This document shows, piece after piece, positions 45,363-55,748 of a stretch of 55,748 nucleotides of DNA. The stretch spans positions 1 to 55,748 of the forward strand of contig NW_026516404.1 in assembly GCF_025602895.1 (NCBI RefSeq), given 5' to 3'. The translations under genes and the position numbers were made by a program. Origin of the DNA: Polychytrium aggregatum (Eukaryota > Chytridiomycota > Chytridiomycetes > Polychytriales). Position 1 is the first letter of the stretch, and each line of letters begins with the position of its first letter. Below the pieces are notes generated by a model, which had not been told where the DNA came from, searched no databases, and was given only the letters and a program-made list of their open reading frames with translations.

Positions 45363-47838
45363 ATGATGCGCACCCGCCCAGTGATTATGGATAATGGAAC
45401 CGGGTAACGTCCTCAGCCCTCCTCCTTTCTCATTTGGCGACGTCCGAGGACAGCGCATGGATCGACATGGCGTCATGTCTCCCGCCTCTCGCTCAGTGCT
45501 CGACAGCAGCCCACGTCCCCGTTGCTAGCGACTTGCTGCTGGCTTGTCTGTTTTTTTCTTGGCACTTTCGCTCCTGGCGCCCTGGTATGATAGCAGCGAG
45601 CCAGAGCAGGGTTTGCCTTTCATGGTGAAAGAAGCCCCCGATTGCTAACTCGTCTGCAACCCGTCTCGAACGCCCCTCGGCCATGACCCGCCCTCGGCCA
45701 TGACCCTCCCTCGACAACGCTCTCGGCCGGCAGCTACACCAAGCTCGGATATGCTGGCAACCAAGATCCCCAGTTTGTGATCCCCACGGCCATTGCCACC
45801 CGCGATGGCCCCTCGACCGGCAACACCTCCAACCTGGCATACAAGCGCGACATTGCCGACCTCGACTTTTACATTGGCGACCAGGCAGTGCAGAACTCCA
45901 AGACGTACTCGCTGAACTACCCCATCCGACACGGCCAAGTCGACAACTGGGATCTGATGGAAAAGTTCCACCAAGCCTGCATATTCCAGTATATGCGTTG
46001 CGAGCCAGAGGACCACTACTTTCTCTTGGTGAGCGGTCTGTTGGGGCCCGCGCGTGGCGACAAGTCGGGCAGCTCACTGGCGTTCTGCGCAGAGCTGGAG
46101 CGTCGAGTCTGGCGGTGTGTGGTGGTGACGCACTGTTGCATAGACATGCATCGTGAATGGAGCTCGGATCCACACCCCATCGATGTCGATCGGTGGCACT
46201 CGACAAACTCCAAGCTTTTGCATCGCACGTGTGTCCGCAATGCCTGCGCTAATAGCTCCGATCCTCTTGATATGATTGCCCATACTTATGACAGACCGAG
46301 CCTCCGCTGAACGCTCCCGAGAACAGAGAGTATACGGCCGAGATTTTCTTTGAGTCCTTTGGCGTCAAGGGCTTGTATATTGGAGTCCAGGCTGTGCTGG
46401 CTCTCGCTGCCGCCTGGATCAGCAGCAAGAGCGACCAAAAGACTCTGACCGGCACAGTCATCGATTCCGGAGACGGTGTCACGCACGTCATTCCGGTGGT
46501 GGAAGGTTACGTCATTGGATCGTCCATCAAGCACATCCCCATTGCCGGCCGCGACATCACCTACTTTGTGCAGCAGCTCCTGCGTGAGCGCGAGAACAGC
46601 ATCCCCCCCGAGGAGACCATGGAGGTGGCCAAGTTCATCAAGGAAAACTACTCCTACGTGGCTCCCGATATTGTCAAGGAGTTCAAGAAGTACGATGCCG
46701 ACGGCGCCAAGTGGATCAAGAAGCACGAGTTCATCCATAGCGTGACCAAGAAGGTGAGTGACCCGGGCGGTGCTCCGTGCTGCGGATGTGCTGCGGGAGT
46801 GTCGGGAATGAGACTCGTACATCCAGGGCAAGTGCCCTGCGATCGGCTCCGATGGGATCCAGAGGATGTCAGGCAGTCCAATGCGAGCATGCCGCCGCTC
46901 CTCTCGCCTAGCATGGCGCATTCATATTGATCCGCATGTCTCACTTGTATCCGTACTTTGGATCACGCTCGAATCCCACGGATGGCGCTATCGATCCAAC
47001 TCGTTGCCGTGACGGGGTTGTGAATAGCCATACACGGTGGACATTGGATTTGAGCGGTTCATGGCCCCCGAAATCTTCTTCAGCCCCGAGATTTCCAACG
47101 CGGACTTTCTCACTCCTCTGCCTCAAGTCGTCGACCAGGTGATCCAGAGCTGCCCCATCGATAACCGACGAGGCCTCTACAAGGTATGTGCAGATGAAAG
47201 TGCCTGTCAGCCAGCGGATCGCCCACGTTCGCGCGAAACGGTCGCCTGGATCGCAACAAGCGAGTCTGAGTGGCAGCAACCACTGCGCTCGTACTGACGG
47301 CTCGAATGATTATGCCTCTGTCCTTCCCCCACACGTTCGACAGAACATTGTGCTTTCGGGCGGATCGACCATGTTCAAGGACTTTGCCCGACGTTTGGAG
47401 CGCGACATCAACCGACTGAGCTCGGCCCGACTTCAGGCCATCCAAGCCGTGAACCAGGCCAACATGAGCCACGGCCAGATCAACGCAACCGCGATCGAAG
47501 TCAATGTCGTCAGCCACAAGCGCCAGCGCAACGCTGTCTGGTCAGGCGCCAGTATTCTGGCTGATACGGTATGTAGTTGGCGACCGACTGCATGTGCTCG
47601 GTGATGGTGACAAGAGCCGCGACTGATCCTGGTGCATTGTTTGTCTTTTGTTGGTGCTGGTTGCTGCTGGTTGGTGCTGGTTGCTGCTGGTTGCTGCTGG
47701 TTGCTGCTGGTTGCTGCTGGTTGCTGCTGGTTGCTACTCCAGCCCGAGTTTTTCAGCTTCTGCCACACGAAGGAGCAGTACGACGAGTATGGCCCCAGCA
47801 TTGCCCGATACAACAAAGTCTTTGGATCGGTTCTGTAA
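45363..47838 (+). CDS. ARP3: Actin-related protein 3 (Arp2/3 complex)
   Basis: Exons 45363-45403, 45734-46028, 46295-46753, 47028-47183, 47344-47568 and 47743-47838; 423 residues (human ARP3 has 418). Highly conserved blocks: [16 protein letters not shown] (split by intron 1), [87 protein letters not shown] and [17 protein letters not shown]. It nucleates branched actin with ARP2, needed for actin patches and for the pseudopod-based crawling of some chytrid zoospores. Two adjacent ATGs begin exon 1 (45363 and 45366) and either could be used. Intron 5 consists largely of a 10-bp minisatellite that reaches the splice acceptor. Confidence 0.97.
47654..47735 (+). repeat. 10-bp minisatellite GGTTGCTGCT inside ARP3 intron 5
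   Basis: About eight near-identical units. They end 7 bases before the splice acceptor AG at 47742, so the region where a polypyrimidine tract is expected is made of GT/GCT repeat. Confidence 0.92.
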
Positions 47839-49698
47839 ACTGTACAAGTAACGGTGCAGATGGCCGTCTGCTGGGAAAGTGGTGTGGCAGAAGGCCCGCC
47901 AAAGCCCATCCCTTCCCTGTCATGGCTGTTTCTTCCGACGTTTTTGTGAACGAGGGAGGGAGTGTGTGTGATTCCGTTCTCTCTGGCCTTGAGTCCACAC
48001 AAAATGAAACAGGGCACCCTGTTTCTGGGTCCTGAATATACACCCGACCACAACGGACATTGTGTCCAGGGAGACAGACATTGCGATTACCTTTGGTGGG
48101 CATGGCCCGAGGAAGTAAGGAGTGCTTATCGAGCTCGCGGAGACCCAGGTTCGCCAGGTGTCTTGAACAGTCCCACCGCCCCCAGAAGCACCATGTCTCA
48201 GAAAACATGCCGAGCGATACAGGTCCAGGGTACCAGAATCGGAGCCTGGTCCTGGCCAGAGCAGCGACAAAGCCGGGCGATGCAAGGACTGAGAAGAGAG
48301 GGGGAGGAAAGAGACAAGACCCCAGATCGTCCGCGAGCATGCGAGCAGCAGGAGACCCGCGACAGGGCGGTGGATGGGGGGTGGGTCACTCGCATGGATG
48401 GCAGGTGCCCCAGGAACGGCGCATGAGCGCTCGCAGCACGGGAGCGACACGCGAGCATCGCCCAGGATGAAAAGAAAGGAAAAGGAAAGGATGGCAGCAT
48501 GGGGACGACGACAGGGGAGGGACCTTGCCATGTCTTGTGAGCTGACATGGCCTTGTGGAGGGGGTGGTGGGGGTGGTGCATGGTCTGGCATTGCCTGTTG
48601 GTGTGATGCTGTGGCGGACATTGCCTGTGCTGCCCAGCACTGTACAGCATTGTCCAACGGTGTCTGCTAGTCACCTGCATGGCCTGCCGGTGGGCTGGAG
48701 GCCGCCTTGCTCGCGGCTTCGGTGAAGGTTGCTGAAGCAGAAAGCAAGTCTGAGGCCATTCCTGGAAGCCCAGAGGGCTGCAGCACGAAGAAGGGAAAGA
48801 AAAGGCGAGAAAGTGAGAGCGCTGCCTCAGGGCGAATCGGGCAAGAGAGCCTCGAGTGAAAGCCTCGAGCGAAAGCCCCAAGAAGGCCGACAGCAAGAGG
48901 ATTGGGTGCGGCAAGGACAGCGGGACAGGAATAGCAATTGGGCGGCAAGGGGTAAGCGGCGCGTGCCCAGCTGACCCCAGACGCGCGAGCCCAATGCCAA
49001 AGAGGCAAGTGGGATACACGCACTGTTGCAGACAAATTTGCACGGAGACACAAGGGGCACTCGGGCAAGGCAGGCGGGGGCGGCTGGGAGGGACAGAGAG
49101 CGCTGAGTGCTGTACAGCACGGGGCCGATGTCAGGTTGCACGGAAGAAGAAAGGAAAGGAAAGGGCAGCAGCCGTGCAAGGGCGGCTGGCCCTGCCACCG
49201 ATCGTCGGGAGCAAGCGACGCTGCTGGATTGTCCCTTTTGCGGCTGCTGGCGGGGCAAGTGCATGCAGACACAGGAGTATTGTTAGCGGAAGCATTAGCA
49301 GAAACAGACGCACTGGAGCAAGTCGCCTTGGTGATTTGCTGGCAATAACGATAGCAATGGAGCGCATCGTCGCCGAAACCAAAGGCCCTGGGCCACTGTG
49401 ACAGAGCCGATCGACCGCAACAGAGCCGCAACAGAGCTGCAACAGGACAACGGGGCTGGACACACTGCGACAAGACACCCACCGCGACAAGACACCCACA
49501 GAGCAATGCGTTGTGCATCGCCTTGGTCGGGCGACCACATGTGCCCTTGCTGCCCTGGCCCCGCTGCGCCGCACGATGCGCACAACGAGGAAGGGCCTCA
49601 GGCGACAAGCACCGGCGCCCCCGCAGCAAGCACCTCGTCGGTCGCCCGTCCCCTCCCACGGCCGCGGTCGCTCTCGCCCACTCTCGGCTGACAACAAA
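47839..49698. other. Long intergenic region ARP3 to chitinase
   Basis: Repeat copy R5 lies at the left. The rest is G/A-rich on the plus strand with no gene I can support. A 387-codon minus-strand frame (49830-48667) overlaps the chitinase start antisense and has Cys/Pro/Leu-rich composition typical of antisense GC-rich DNA. Confidence 0.5.
47996..48110 (+). repeat. 3'-flank repeat copy R5, after ARP3
   Basis: Carries the cleanest hairpin, GAAACAGGGCACCCTGTTTC (48006-48025, a near-perfect palindrome), followed by TGGGTCCTGAATATACACCC and GACATTGCGATTACCTTTGG. It belongs to the same subfamily as R3. Sense orientation to ARP3, 160 bases after its stop. Confidence 0.85.
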
Positions 49699-49705
49699 TA
49701 TAAAT
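49699..49705 (+). promoter_or_regulatory. TATA box of the chitinase gene
   Basis: TATAAAT, 85 bases before the start codon. Together with a short leader and strongly C-ending codons this points to a highly expressed gene. Confidence 0.7.
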
Positions 49706-49789
49706 ACCGGCGTCGCCCTCCCGATCCTCATCTCGCCATCACCGAGAATCTCATCACCACTCCGCATACCAGCACTAATCCGAGTCATC

Positions 49790-51592
49790 ATGAAGGTCCT
49801 CTCTGCCGCCGTTTTGTTGGCCTCCTCCATCGCCGTCGCCGCCGCCGCTGCTAGCCAGAAGGTCGTTGGCGGTTACCTCCTCCTGAACCCCACCGATGGC
49901 CCTGCCAAGCTCAAGGCTCTGGCCGACAACGCCGCCACTATCCCTGTCAACCGCATCTTCTTGTCCTTCCTCCGTCCCGATATGTGAGTGTGTCTGCATT
50001 CTCATGTGTCTCTGGTTGCCTCGATGCCCGCCTCGGTACTCACCGGCCCTTCCCTCCTTCTCCAGGATCTACGAGTCTGGAAGCAACACCCTCGCCACTG
50101 CTGGTCTTGGCTACGGAACTTCTGGTGACTATGGTTTCGCTGATCTCAAGGCCCAGATTGCCAAGCTCAAGGCTGGCGGCGTTGAGGTCTTTGTCTCCGT
50201 TGGTGGCTGGAACTACAACTGCTTCCCCTGTAAGTAGCTCCCACCGCTTCCCACGCCGGAGCGCATCCGTTACTCGATCCACACATCCCCACTGCCGCTC
50301 TGGAGCGCACTCGCTCATCCTGTTGTCCCATCCCGCCCTCGCCCACAGACGCCTACGCCACCTACTCTGTCGGCGGCTACGGCACCTCGACCCCCAACTA
50401 CTGGAAGATTGCCCAGTTCGGCAGCCTCAGCAACTGCAACGAGAGCAACCAGTACTGCTACGTCTGCGAGCCCAAGTCTGAGAACACCTCGCTCTCTGAC
50501 TTTACCATCTTCCCCGAGCCCGCCAAGTCGGCCACCTGGAAGTCGGCCCAGAGCTACATTGCTGCCAACGCCAAGGGCGGTGCTCCCCAGTGGCACCCCG
50601 AGCTCATTGGTGGCGCCAAGTGGACCGACAAGGGCAACACCGTCACCGTCCCCGGTGATGGCACCTGGTCCACCAAGGGCCGTGATCCCTACCAGGATCT
50701 CGTCTACCTCGCCAAGGATCTTGGCCTGGACGGTGTCGACATTGACTACGAGGAGATGTGGCACGCTGATACCTTCAAGACCGGCTCGGGCCCCTACAAC
50801 CTGCCCCAGACTGTCTACAAGTACACTGCCATCGCCAAGGACGTCATCCTGAACATCCAGTCCATCTACCCCACCCTCAAGCTCTCCACCGCTGCCTCTG
50901 CTGCCGGTGGCCTCAGCACCAACTGGTGGGGCGGTAACCTCAAGGGTGTCTGGTACTACGCCTCCCAGTGGTACCCCGATGTCATCAACTTCATGACCAC
51001 TGGCAACAACGCCGGTGGCCTCAACATCATGACCTACGATCTCTCGGACAACAACCAGTTCCACGAGTGCCCCGCTGGCGACAACACCCCCTGTGACCTC
51101 CAGGACCAGGTTGCCTTCTACATGAGCGGCTACACCCAGAACAAGATCCCTGCCTATGTCGGCTACGAGATCGGCACCCCCGCCTACCCCGACCCCGTTC
51201 AGGACCCCACTCACCAGGTTCCCCTGACCCAGGCCCGCCTCAGCGCCATCCTCTCCAACACCCAGCCCCAGTACAACGGCGGCTTCTTCTGGGAGCTGTA
51301 CAAGCCCGAGGGCAAGGGTGACATTGATGCCACCACTTCTGCCCAGCAGATCTGCAAGGCCGTTCTTGGTGCCAGCACCGCTCGCTGCTCCGGCGTCATT
51401 CCTCCCGCTAGCGGACCCGTCGTCACCTCCACCAAGGCCCCTGCCACCTCCACCAAGAAGACCACCACCACCACTACCACCACCAAGGCTCCCGCCACCT
51501 CCACCAAGAAGACCACCAAGAAGACTACCAAGAAGACTACCAAGAAGACCACCAAGAAGGCCAAGACCACCAAGGCCCCCAAGACCAAGTAG
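49790..51592 (+). CDS. GH18 chitinase, secreted, with Lys/Thr-rich tail
   Basis: Exons 49790-49983, 50066-50229 and 50349-51592; 533 residues. The signal peptide is MKVLSAAVLLASSIAVAAAAA. The GH18 fold shows VEVFVSVGGWN (SxGG motif) and the catalytic LDGVDIDYEE with Asp247, Asp250, Asp252 and Glu254 intact. The late strands read GLNIMTYDLSD and YNGGFFWELYK. It cleaves beta-1,4-GlcNAc chains, for wall remodelling or for attacking chitinous substrates. The last 60-70 residues are a Thr/Lys/Ser tail built from TTKK and APATSTKK units, strongly basic and without aromatic residues, so it is not a classical chitin-binding module. Codon use is far more biased (C/G-ending) than in neighbouring genes. 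AATAAA at 51772 follows the stop by 180 bases and directly precedes repeat copy R6. Confidence 0.95.
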
Positions 51593-51771
51593 GGCGCTGT
51601 CGAGGAGTCTGCTTAAACGGCTTGTCACCGTCGTGTCTCCCTCCACCTTATAAATCTCTATAATCACTATACGACCTTTGACTTCATTCTGGCCCGCTAA
51701 ATCCGGTGTATATTGGCCATGCTGCCAGCGCCGCAGGAGTGTATTTGGCGGCCCAATGTTTAATTGCACAG

Positions 51772-51777
51772 AATAAA
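51772..51777 (+). terminator. Poly(A) signal of the chitinase gene
   Basis: AATAAA immediately before repeat copy R6 (first recognisable repeat base about 51785), so the cleavage site would fall at or within the repeat's start. Confidence 0.6.
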
Positions 51778-51784
51778 CAGCAGG

Positions 51785-52010
51785 AGAACCTATTTCGAAC
51801 GAGACGCCCTGTTGATGACTTCTGGCCCTGAATGCCCCACCCGTCCATCGCGAACATGGCCAAACAGCGTGCTCAGAGTGTCTGGAAGACAAGCGGCTCT
51901 GGCCACTCGAGCAATCTCGATGGTCAAGTGAATGCACTGCACTCCCGCATCGCGATGCCAATTCCAGTCGATTGTCGTCACAGGGGGTATTGTATTGAAG
52001 GTAATGCTCC
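51785..52010 (+). repeat. 3'-flank repeat copy R6 (long), after the chitinase
   Basis: AGAACCTATTTCGAACGAGA, CGCCCTGTTGATGAC, GGCCCTGAATGCCCCACCC, CATGGCCAAACAGCGTGCTC, CACTCCCGCATCGCGATGCC, GATTGTCGTCACAG and AATGCTCCCGAAACCAACG. It aligns with R4 over the left half and with R2 over the right half. Sense orientation to the chitinase. Confidence 0.85.
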
Positions 52011-52242
52011 CGAAACCAACGGAGACAAAACAACTCTCAACGAGATCCTGGGGATGAACCAACCGCACGACCAACACGGCCGGATATGCCATGCCATCGA
52101 CGCGGAGGTCATGATGGATTGCCCTTGTTGCGTTCCTGGTCAATATCATTAGTTTACATGCTGTACCGCGTATGTATTGGAATATATCGCGTCGATTGAA
52201 TGGGGACACATACGGAAATCAGATCCTCTTTGGCGGCGAACA
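52011..52242. other. Convergent 3' flanks, chitinase / Sel1 gene
   Basis: AT-richer short region; no gene seen. Confidence 0.4.
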
Positions 52243-54300
52243 TCATTCTTGATACTTGCCCAGGCGCTTCAGCTCGTGCTTTGCTTCCCACCACCCCTGG
52301 TCTGCTGACCTATGATACCACAAGACGGCGGTGTCGATGTCTTTGGCCACACCAAGACCATTCCTGAAGCAGTTTCCCAGCCGGACCTGTCCGTGTTGGT
52401 TGCCCTGCTCAGCCGATTTGCGATACCACTCGGCTGCCTTGGTTTCGTCCTTGGTGACTCCCCACCCGTTGCCGTAGCACGCACCAACCATCCACTGCCC
52501 GTACGAGTTGTCCTGGTCGGCTGCCTTGCTGAACCAGTAGAACGCCTTGGAGTAGCTTCTCGGAACTCCTCGGTAATAGAAATAGCAGCATCCGGTCCAA
52601 AACTGGCTATCGCTGTGCCTCTCGTTGGCAAGCTGCTCAAAGATGCTCACCGCCGTGTCGCTTGTCCCTTCTTTGCCGTATTCGATTCCAAATTTGCAAT
52701 TCAGACACAGGGCTGTGAGGTGCTTGCAGAGCCAGTCTCGCTCCGATCCAAGCTGACACAGCTTGAAGAATTTGCGTGCAGCGGGTGAGTGGGAGCCGGG
52801 CGCATTATATCCGCCAAAGCATTTTCCATCGCCAAGGGAAAACTCTGGAGACTGGTTCTCTCGGATGATCAGGATGCCCCTCTGCTTGTCTTGCTGAGTT
52901 CCCCGGCCGAGGTAGAGCATCCAGCCAACCATATGGGTGGCGATGGGCTTGGTGATCCGATCGGTGGACTTGTCGCTGACCTCCTGCCAGTGGCTGAAGG
53001 CATCGGCATCGCTCTGCTCGACACCGTGGCCGATGAATGAGACCCAGCCGCCAAGGAATGTTGCTCCAAGGCGAGCACTTTTGTCGCCTTGACTGGCAGC
53101 TTTGGTGTACCACTCGATGGCGGTGGTGAGATCTTGCTTGACACCCTCCCCGTTCTCGTAACATTGGGCGAGACTGGCACTGGCCTGAGCGATTCCGCGG
53201 TTGGCACATTCATGGAGCAGCCCGATGGCTTTGGCGTGGTCTTGGTCGGCTCCGTGACCGGTGAGATAACACTTGGCCAGACTCAGGTGGACCATTGGAT
53301 GGCCGGCCCCTGCAGCTTTTTCCAGAAGGCTCAGGATGCGGCCGTTTTGTGAAGATGGCGTGGAGCTCTCGGAAGCGGCGTCATCAGAGTCGCTGTCATC
53401 ATAAGCGTCATCCGGTTCATCTTCACACTCTGCCCGCCTGTCGATCTTCAACAGCAGGAACCGAGCCAGGAAGAGCGAGGCGACGATGTCTGCTTGGTCG
53501 GTCAGGGCGGCAAGCCAAGAGTGGTCGTCGACGGCTTGATCGCCGAATCGGCGAGAGATGGCGATCATATCGCTCGGCAAGATCAAGTCGGGCAGCGGCT
53601 TGTCTGGGCGATACAGGCCATTTCCCCTGCACCAGCGGCGGAATCGAGTCAGCTTGGAGTTCAAGATCGGACCAGCCCGTCTGCAGATCCCAAACAGTGC
53701 ACCGAGCTCGTTCAGCGTGAGCGACAGCGTGAAGCAATCATTGGAGAAGACGATCGTCAGGATGTCCGGGCCACAGCGGTGGTCAAAGGTGAGTCCCTGG
53801 GCCATGGCTTGCACGGCGGCAGATGGCAGTCGGAGGGGCAAATGAAGGATACCAGATGTGATGAGAGACGAGATGCCCCCTTGGACAGAGCCATCGAGAA
53901 CGAAAGTGTTGGGCTTGGACTGCGGATCCCTCGCGGACTGGTGCATGTGGCGACGATGCCGTGGGCCTGAGAAGCTTCCCTGGACACCCTCACGGTCGAT
54001 GCCGTATCTGCACCAAGTGAAAACGCAAAGGCGAGGGCCATGTAGGACCCAGCAGATCCCTTGGACAGACGTGCGTAGGCGAAGAAGGCGCCTGGGATGC
54101 TCTAGTGGAGAATGGGTCGGTCCCAAGACGAAGCCGAAAGGGCCGGGCGGGTTGAATACTGACGGACATGCCGGGAGAGGTCGACAAGCTGCATAGCGAA
54201 GAACCCATCATGGAACAGGCCCTCGTCGACGAGTGAGCTGGTTTGGAACAGATGGTGCGTGACTCGATGTGGATTCTCGCTGGATGGAGACCAGACCTGG
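52243..54300 (-). CDS. Sel1-repeat protein, 5' end not resolved
   Basis: The last exon is 53937-52243 (565 codons with stop), joined through a short intron (53993-53938) to an exon ending at 53994 that reads FAYARLSKGSAGSYMALAF upstream. Coding character continues to about 54300 (SSLVDEGLFHDGFFAMQLVD), but I could not fix that junction or the ATG. The C-terminal 400 residues contain about eight Sel1-like repeats (for example KAAEWYRKSAEQGNQHGQVR, LGNCFRNGLGVAKD), an alpha-solenoid used as a protein-binding scaffold. An acidic Ser/Asp linker (EDEPDDAYDDSDSDDAASES) separates it from the N-terminal part, which I do not recognise. Such proteins are numerous in early-diverging fungi. A partner cannot be named from sequence. 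Confidence 0.75.
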
Positions 54301-54954
54301 CGACTCGAGTACGATGTATGAGGCACTCGAGTATCTCGACAGAGAGAGCGAGGTGCCAGGGTCCCTGGGGTTTTGATGGCCAGTGTCTGGCCGTGAAGAC
54401 GAACGCACAATTGAACAGGAGCCGGGCATCGAAAGCAGTAATCCAGCCACTGGTTCGGGAGCGCCGAGGCACTCAGCATCCGCATCAACAATTGTCAACA
54501 GCGGAGCCAGATGGACTGGCAAGGCTGGAGACCGATCAGGGCTTGACCAGCAGAACGAGACCAGAGCACGAGGAGGTGGTCGACTTGTGGGATGGCGTGC
54601 ATATCTGCAGCCAGACACAAACAAAGATATAAGAGTGTCGAACTTGCACATGTGTTCCCACTGAGTGAGCTGATCGCTGAACGAACAGTGGATTTGCAAG
54701 CAGCTTGCTGGGCGAGGCAACAGCACAGTATCGAGGGCAGCCGAGAGGAAGCAAGGGCACCCATTCAATGCAATATGGCAAGCAGCCAGGCCAAAGGCGC
54801 TTTCCCCTGGCTGCCCAGACGACAAAAGGCACTCCCTCACCCTTTCCCCTCGTCGTCGTTGTCTCGTTTTGCCCTTTCGGCTCCCTCCTCGCTCTCCTGC
54901 CCTCATCTGGCTTTGGCATCAACACCTTCGTCGCCCTCACCCCGCCTCTCCGCC
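54301..54954. other. Divergent promoter region, Sel1 gene / AMP-binding gene
   Basis: No gene is supported. The frame open from 54592 is continuous with the AMP-binding gene but has no ATG with family similarity before 54955. Confidence 0.4.
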
Positions 54955-55748
54955 ATGCTCAGGGCCATCTCCTGTTGTTTTGGAGGGTTCACAGACCCGG
55001 TCGACGACCGAGATGTCTCCCAGCAGACCCCTATCTCCCTCTACCAGCAGACCCACCCACCAGCAGCCCAACAGAGCCAGCCTCCTGTCTCCAAGCAGAC
55101 CCAGGATGTCGTCGCCCAATCTGCTGACACTCAAACCCAGACCCCTGTTTCCCAGCAGCCAAAGTTCCCTCCTCCGCCCGATCCGTTTGGCCCTTGGCTC
55201 CATCCCGTCGAGTGTCTCATCAACACTGCTCGCGATGAACCCGATGCCCTTCTGATCAACACTTACGAGAACGGTGCCTCGGAGCGACTCAGCTATCTCC
55301 AGGTGTGGAAGCAAGCCTATTCGGTCGCCCAGGCCCTCAAGGCTCTGCCTGGCTGGAGCGACGACGGCCACGAGGTCATCGGCACATTCTGCGAGACCGA
55401 AGCTTGCTGGATCATCTTTTCGTTCGCTGTGTGGATGCTTGGCAAGTGAGTATCTCTGGTCTGTTGCAGCGATGTGATGTTGGGATGTGGAGTCGTGAGG
55501 ATCTCAGCAAGGGACATGTTCAACCCTTGCTCCGTGCCATGTCAAGGGTCGAGTCTCACCTGTCCTTTGAACTCCATCCAGGAAAACTCTTGCTCGCCCT
55601 CAACCTGCCACCTGCAGCCCGCAGGGCCCTGTGCGAGAGGTTTGTGCTGGTTGCTATCGTGAGGATGAGCAGGCTGGTTCCTGCATCCTGGATTGAGCCA
55701 GCTTCTCTTCTGGGCTGGTCGACTGAGATCCTGACACTCACATCACCA
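54955..55748 (+). CDS. AMP-binding (acyl-/aryl-CoA synthetase-like) enzyme, 5' part only
   Basis: The first exon is 54955-55445, ending in AA before GTGAGT. The N-terminal 80 residues are Gln/Pro/Ser-rich. They are followed by HPVECLINTARDEPDALLIN, SERLSYLQVWKQAYSVAQAL and VIGTFCETEACWIIFSFAVWMLGK, which match the start of adenylate-forming enzymes (an LSYxQVW block, then a site-entry helix before the GK.YVPL region). The AMP-binding P-loop and later motifs lie beyond the window. The next exon probably begins near 55583 after CCATCCAG, but no frame there joins cleanly, so I leave it open. Substrate unknown. Whether it is a CoA ligase or part of a larger adenylating protein cannot be decided here. 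Confidence 0.62.

Noticed and set aside
48667..49830. 387-codon minus-strand open frame
   Set aside because: Overlaps the chitinase promoter and start, has Cys/Pro/Ser/Leu composition typical of GC-rich non-coding DNA, and shows no splice logic or domain.
50315..52033. 572-codon minus-strand open frame, Gly/Leu/Val-rich
   Set aside because: It is antisense to the GH18 chitinase. The chitinase's strong preference for C/G-ending codons removes stop codons from the opposite strand, and the product is low-complexity.

Overview
This window looks like nuclear DNA of a zoosporic (chytrid-like) fungus. The genes are eukaryotic, with many short GT-AG introns (about 55-390 bp) and GC-rich, biased codon use. 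The set mixes fungal genes (Gcn4-type bZIP, Skg3/Caf120-type PH protein, GH18 chitinase, siroheme synthase, Sel1-repeat protein) with genes expected in a flagellated cell (a CCP5-type tubulin deglutamylase and a RABL3-type GTPase). I worked out exon boundaries by hand from reading frame, splice consensus and family conservation. No homology search was run, so every product name is a family-level reading. Layout, left to right: a partial POT1 telomere protein (minus); a Gcn4-like bZIP with three short upstream ORFs in its leader (plus); three tandem paralogous secreted, probably GPI-anchored Cys proteins (minus, 4.2-8.7 kb); a fused siroheme synthase (minus); a CCP5-like carboxypeptidase (plus) convergent with a nine-exon GGPP synthase (minus); RABL3 (plus); an AhpD-like orphan (plus); a 1,517-residue coiled-coil/TIR-like/ankyrin protein in twelve exons (plus, 24.3-30.5 kb). 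Then follow a hotdog thioesterase-like protein (plus); an EBP1/PA2G4-like protein (minus); a secreted GPI-type protein (minus); a 1,836-residue Skg3/Caf120-like PH protein (plus); ARP3 (plus); a GH18 chitinase (plus); a Sel1-repeat protein (minus); and the 5' part of an AMP-binding enzyme (plus), cut by the window end. There is no shared pathway or operon. The genes cover telomere protection, amino-acid-starvation response, sulfur/siroheme and isoprenoid metabolism, cytoskeleton (ARP3, tubulin modification), small-GTPase signalling, the cell surface and wall, and a possible innate-immune-like sensor. Two signals deserve most attention. First, a dispersed repeat (about 50-290 bp, starting with a hairpin around GAAACAGGG/CACCCTGTTTC and followed by a CCTGAATACACAC-like box) lies just downstream of six different genes, each time in that gene's sense orientation. 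In the GGPP synthase it supplies the stop codon. Second, the bZIP leader carries uORFs encoding MCC, MC and a 10-residue peptide, closely resembling yeast GCN4 translational control. The TIR/ankyrin protein is the third highlight.
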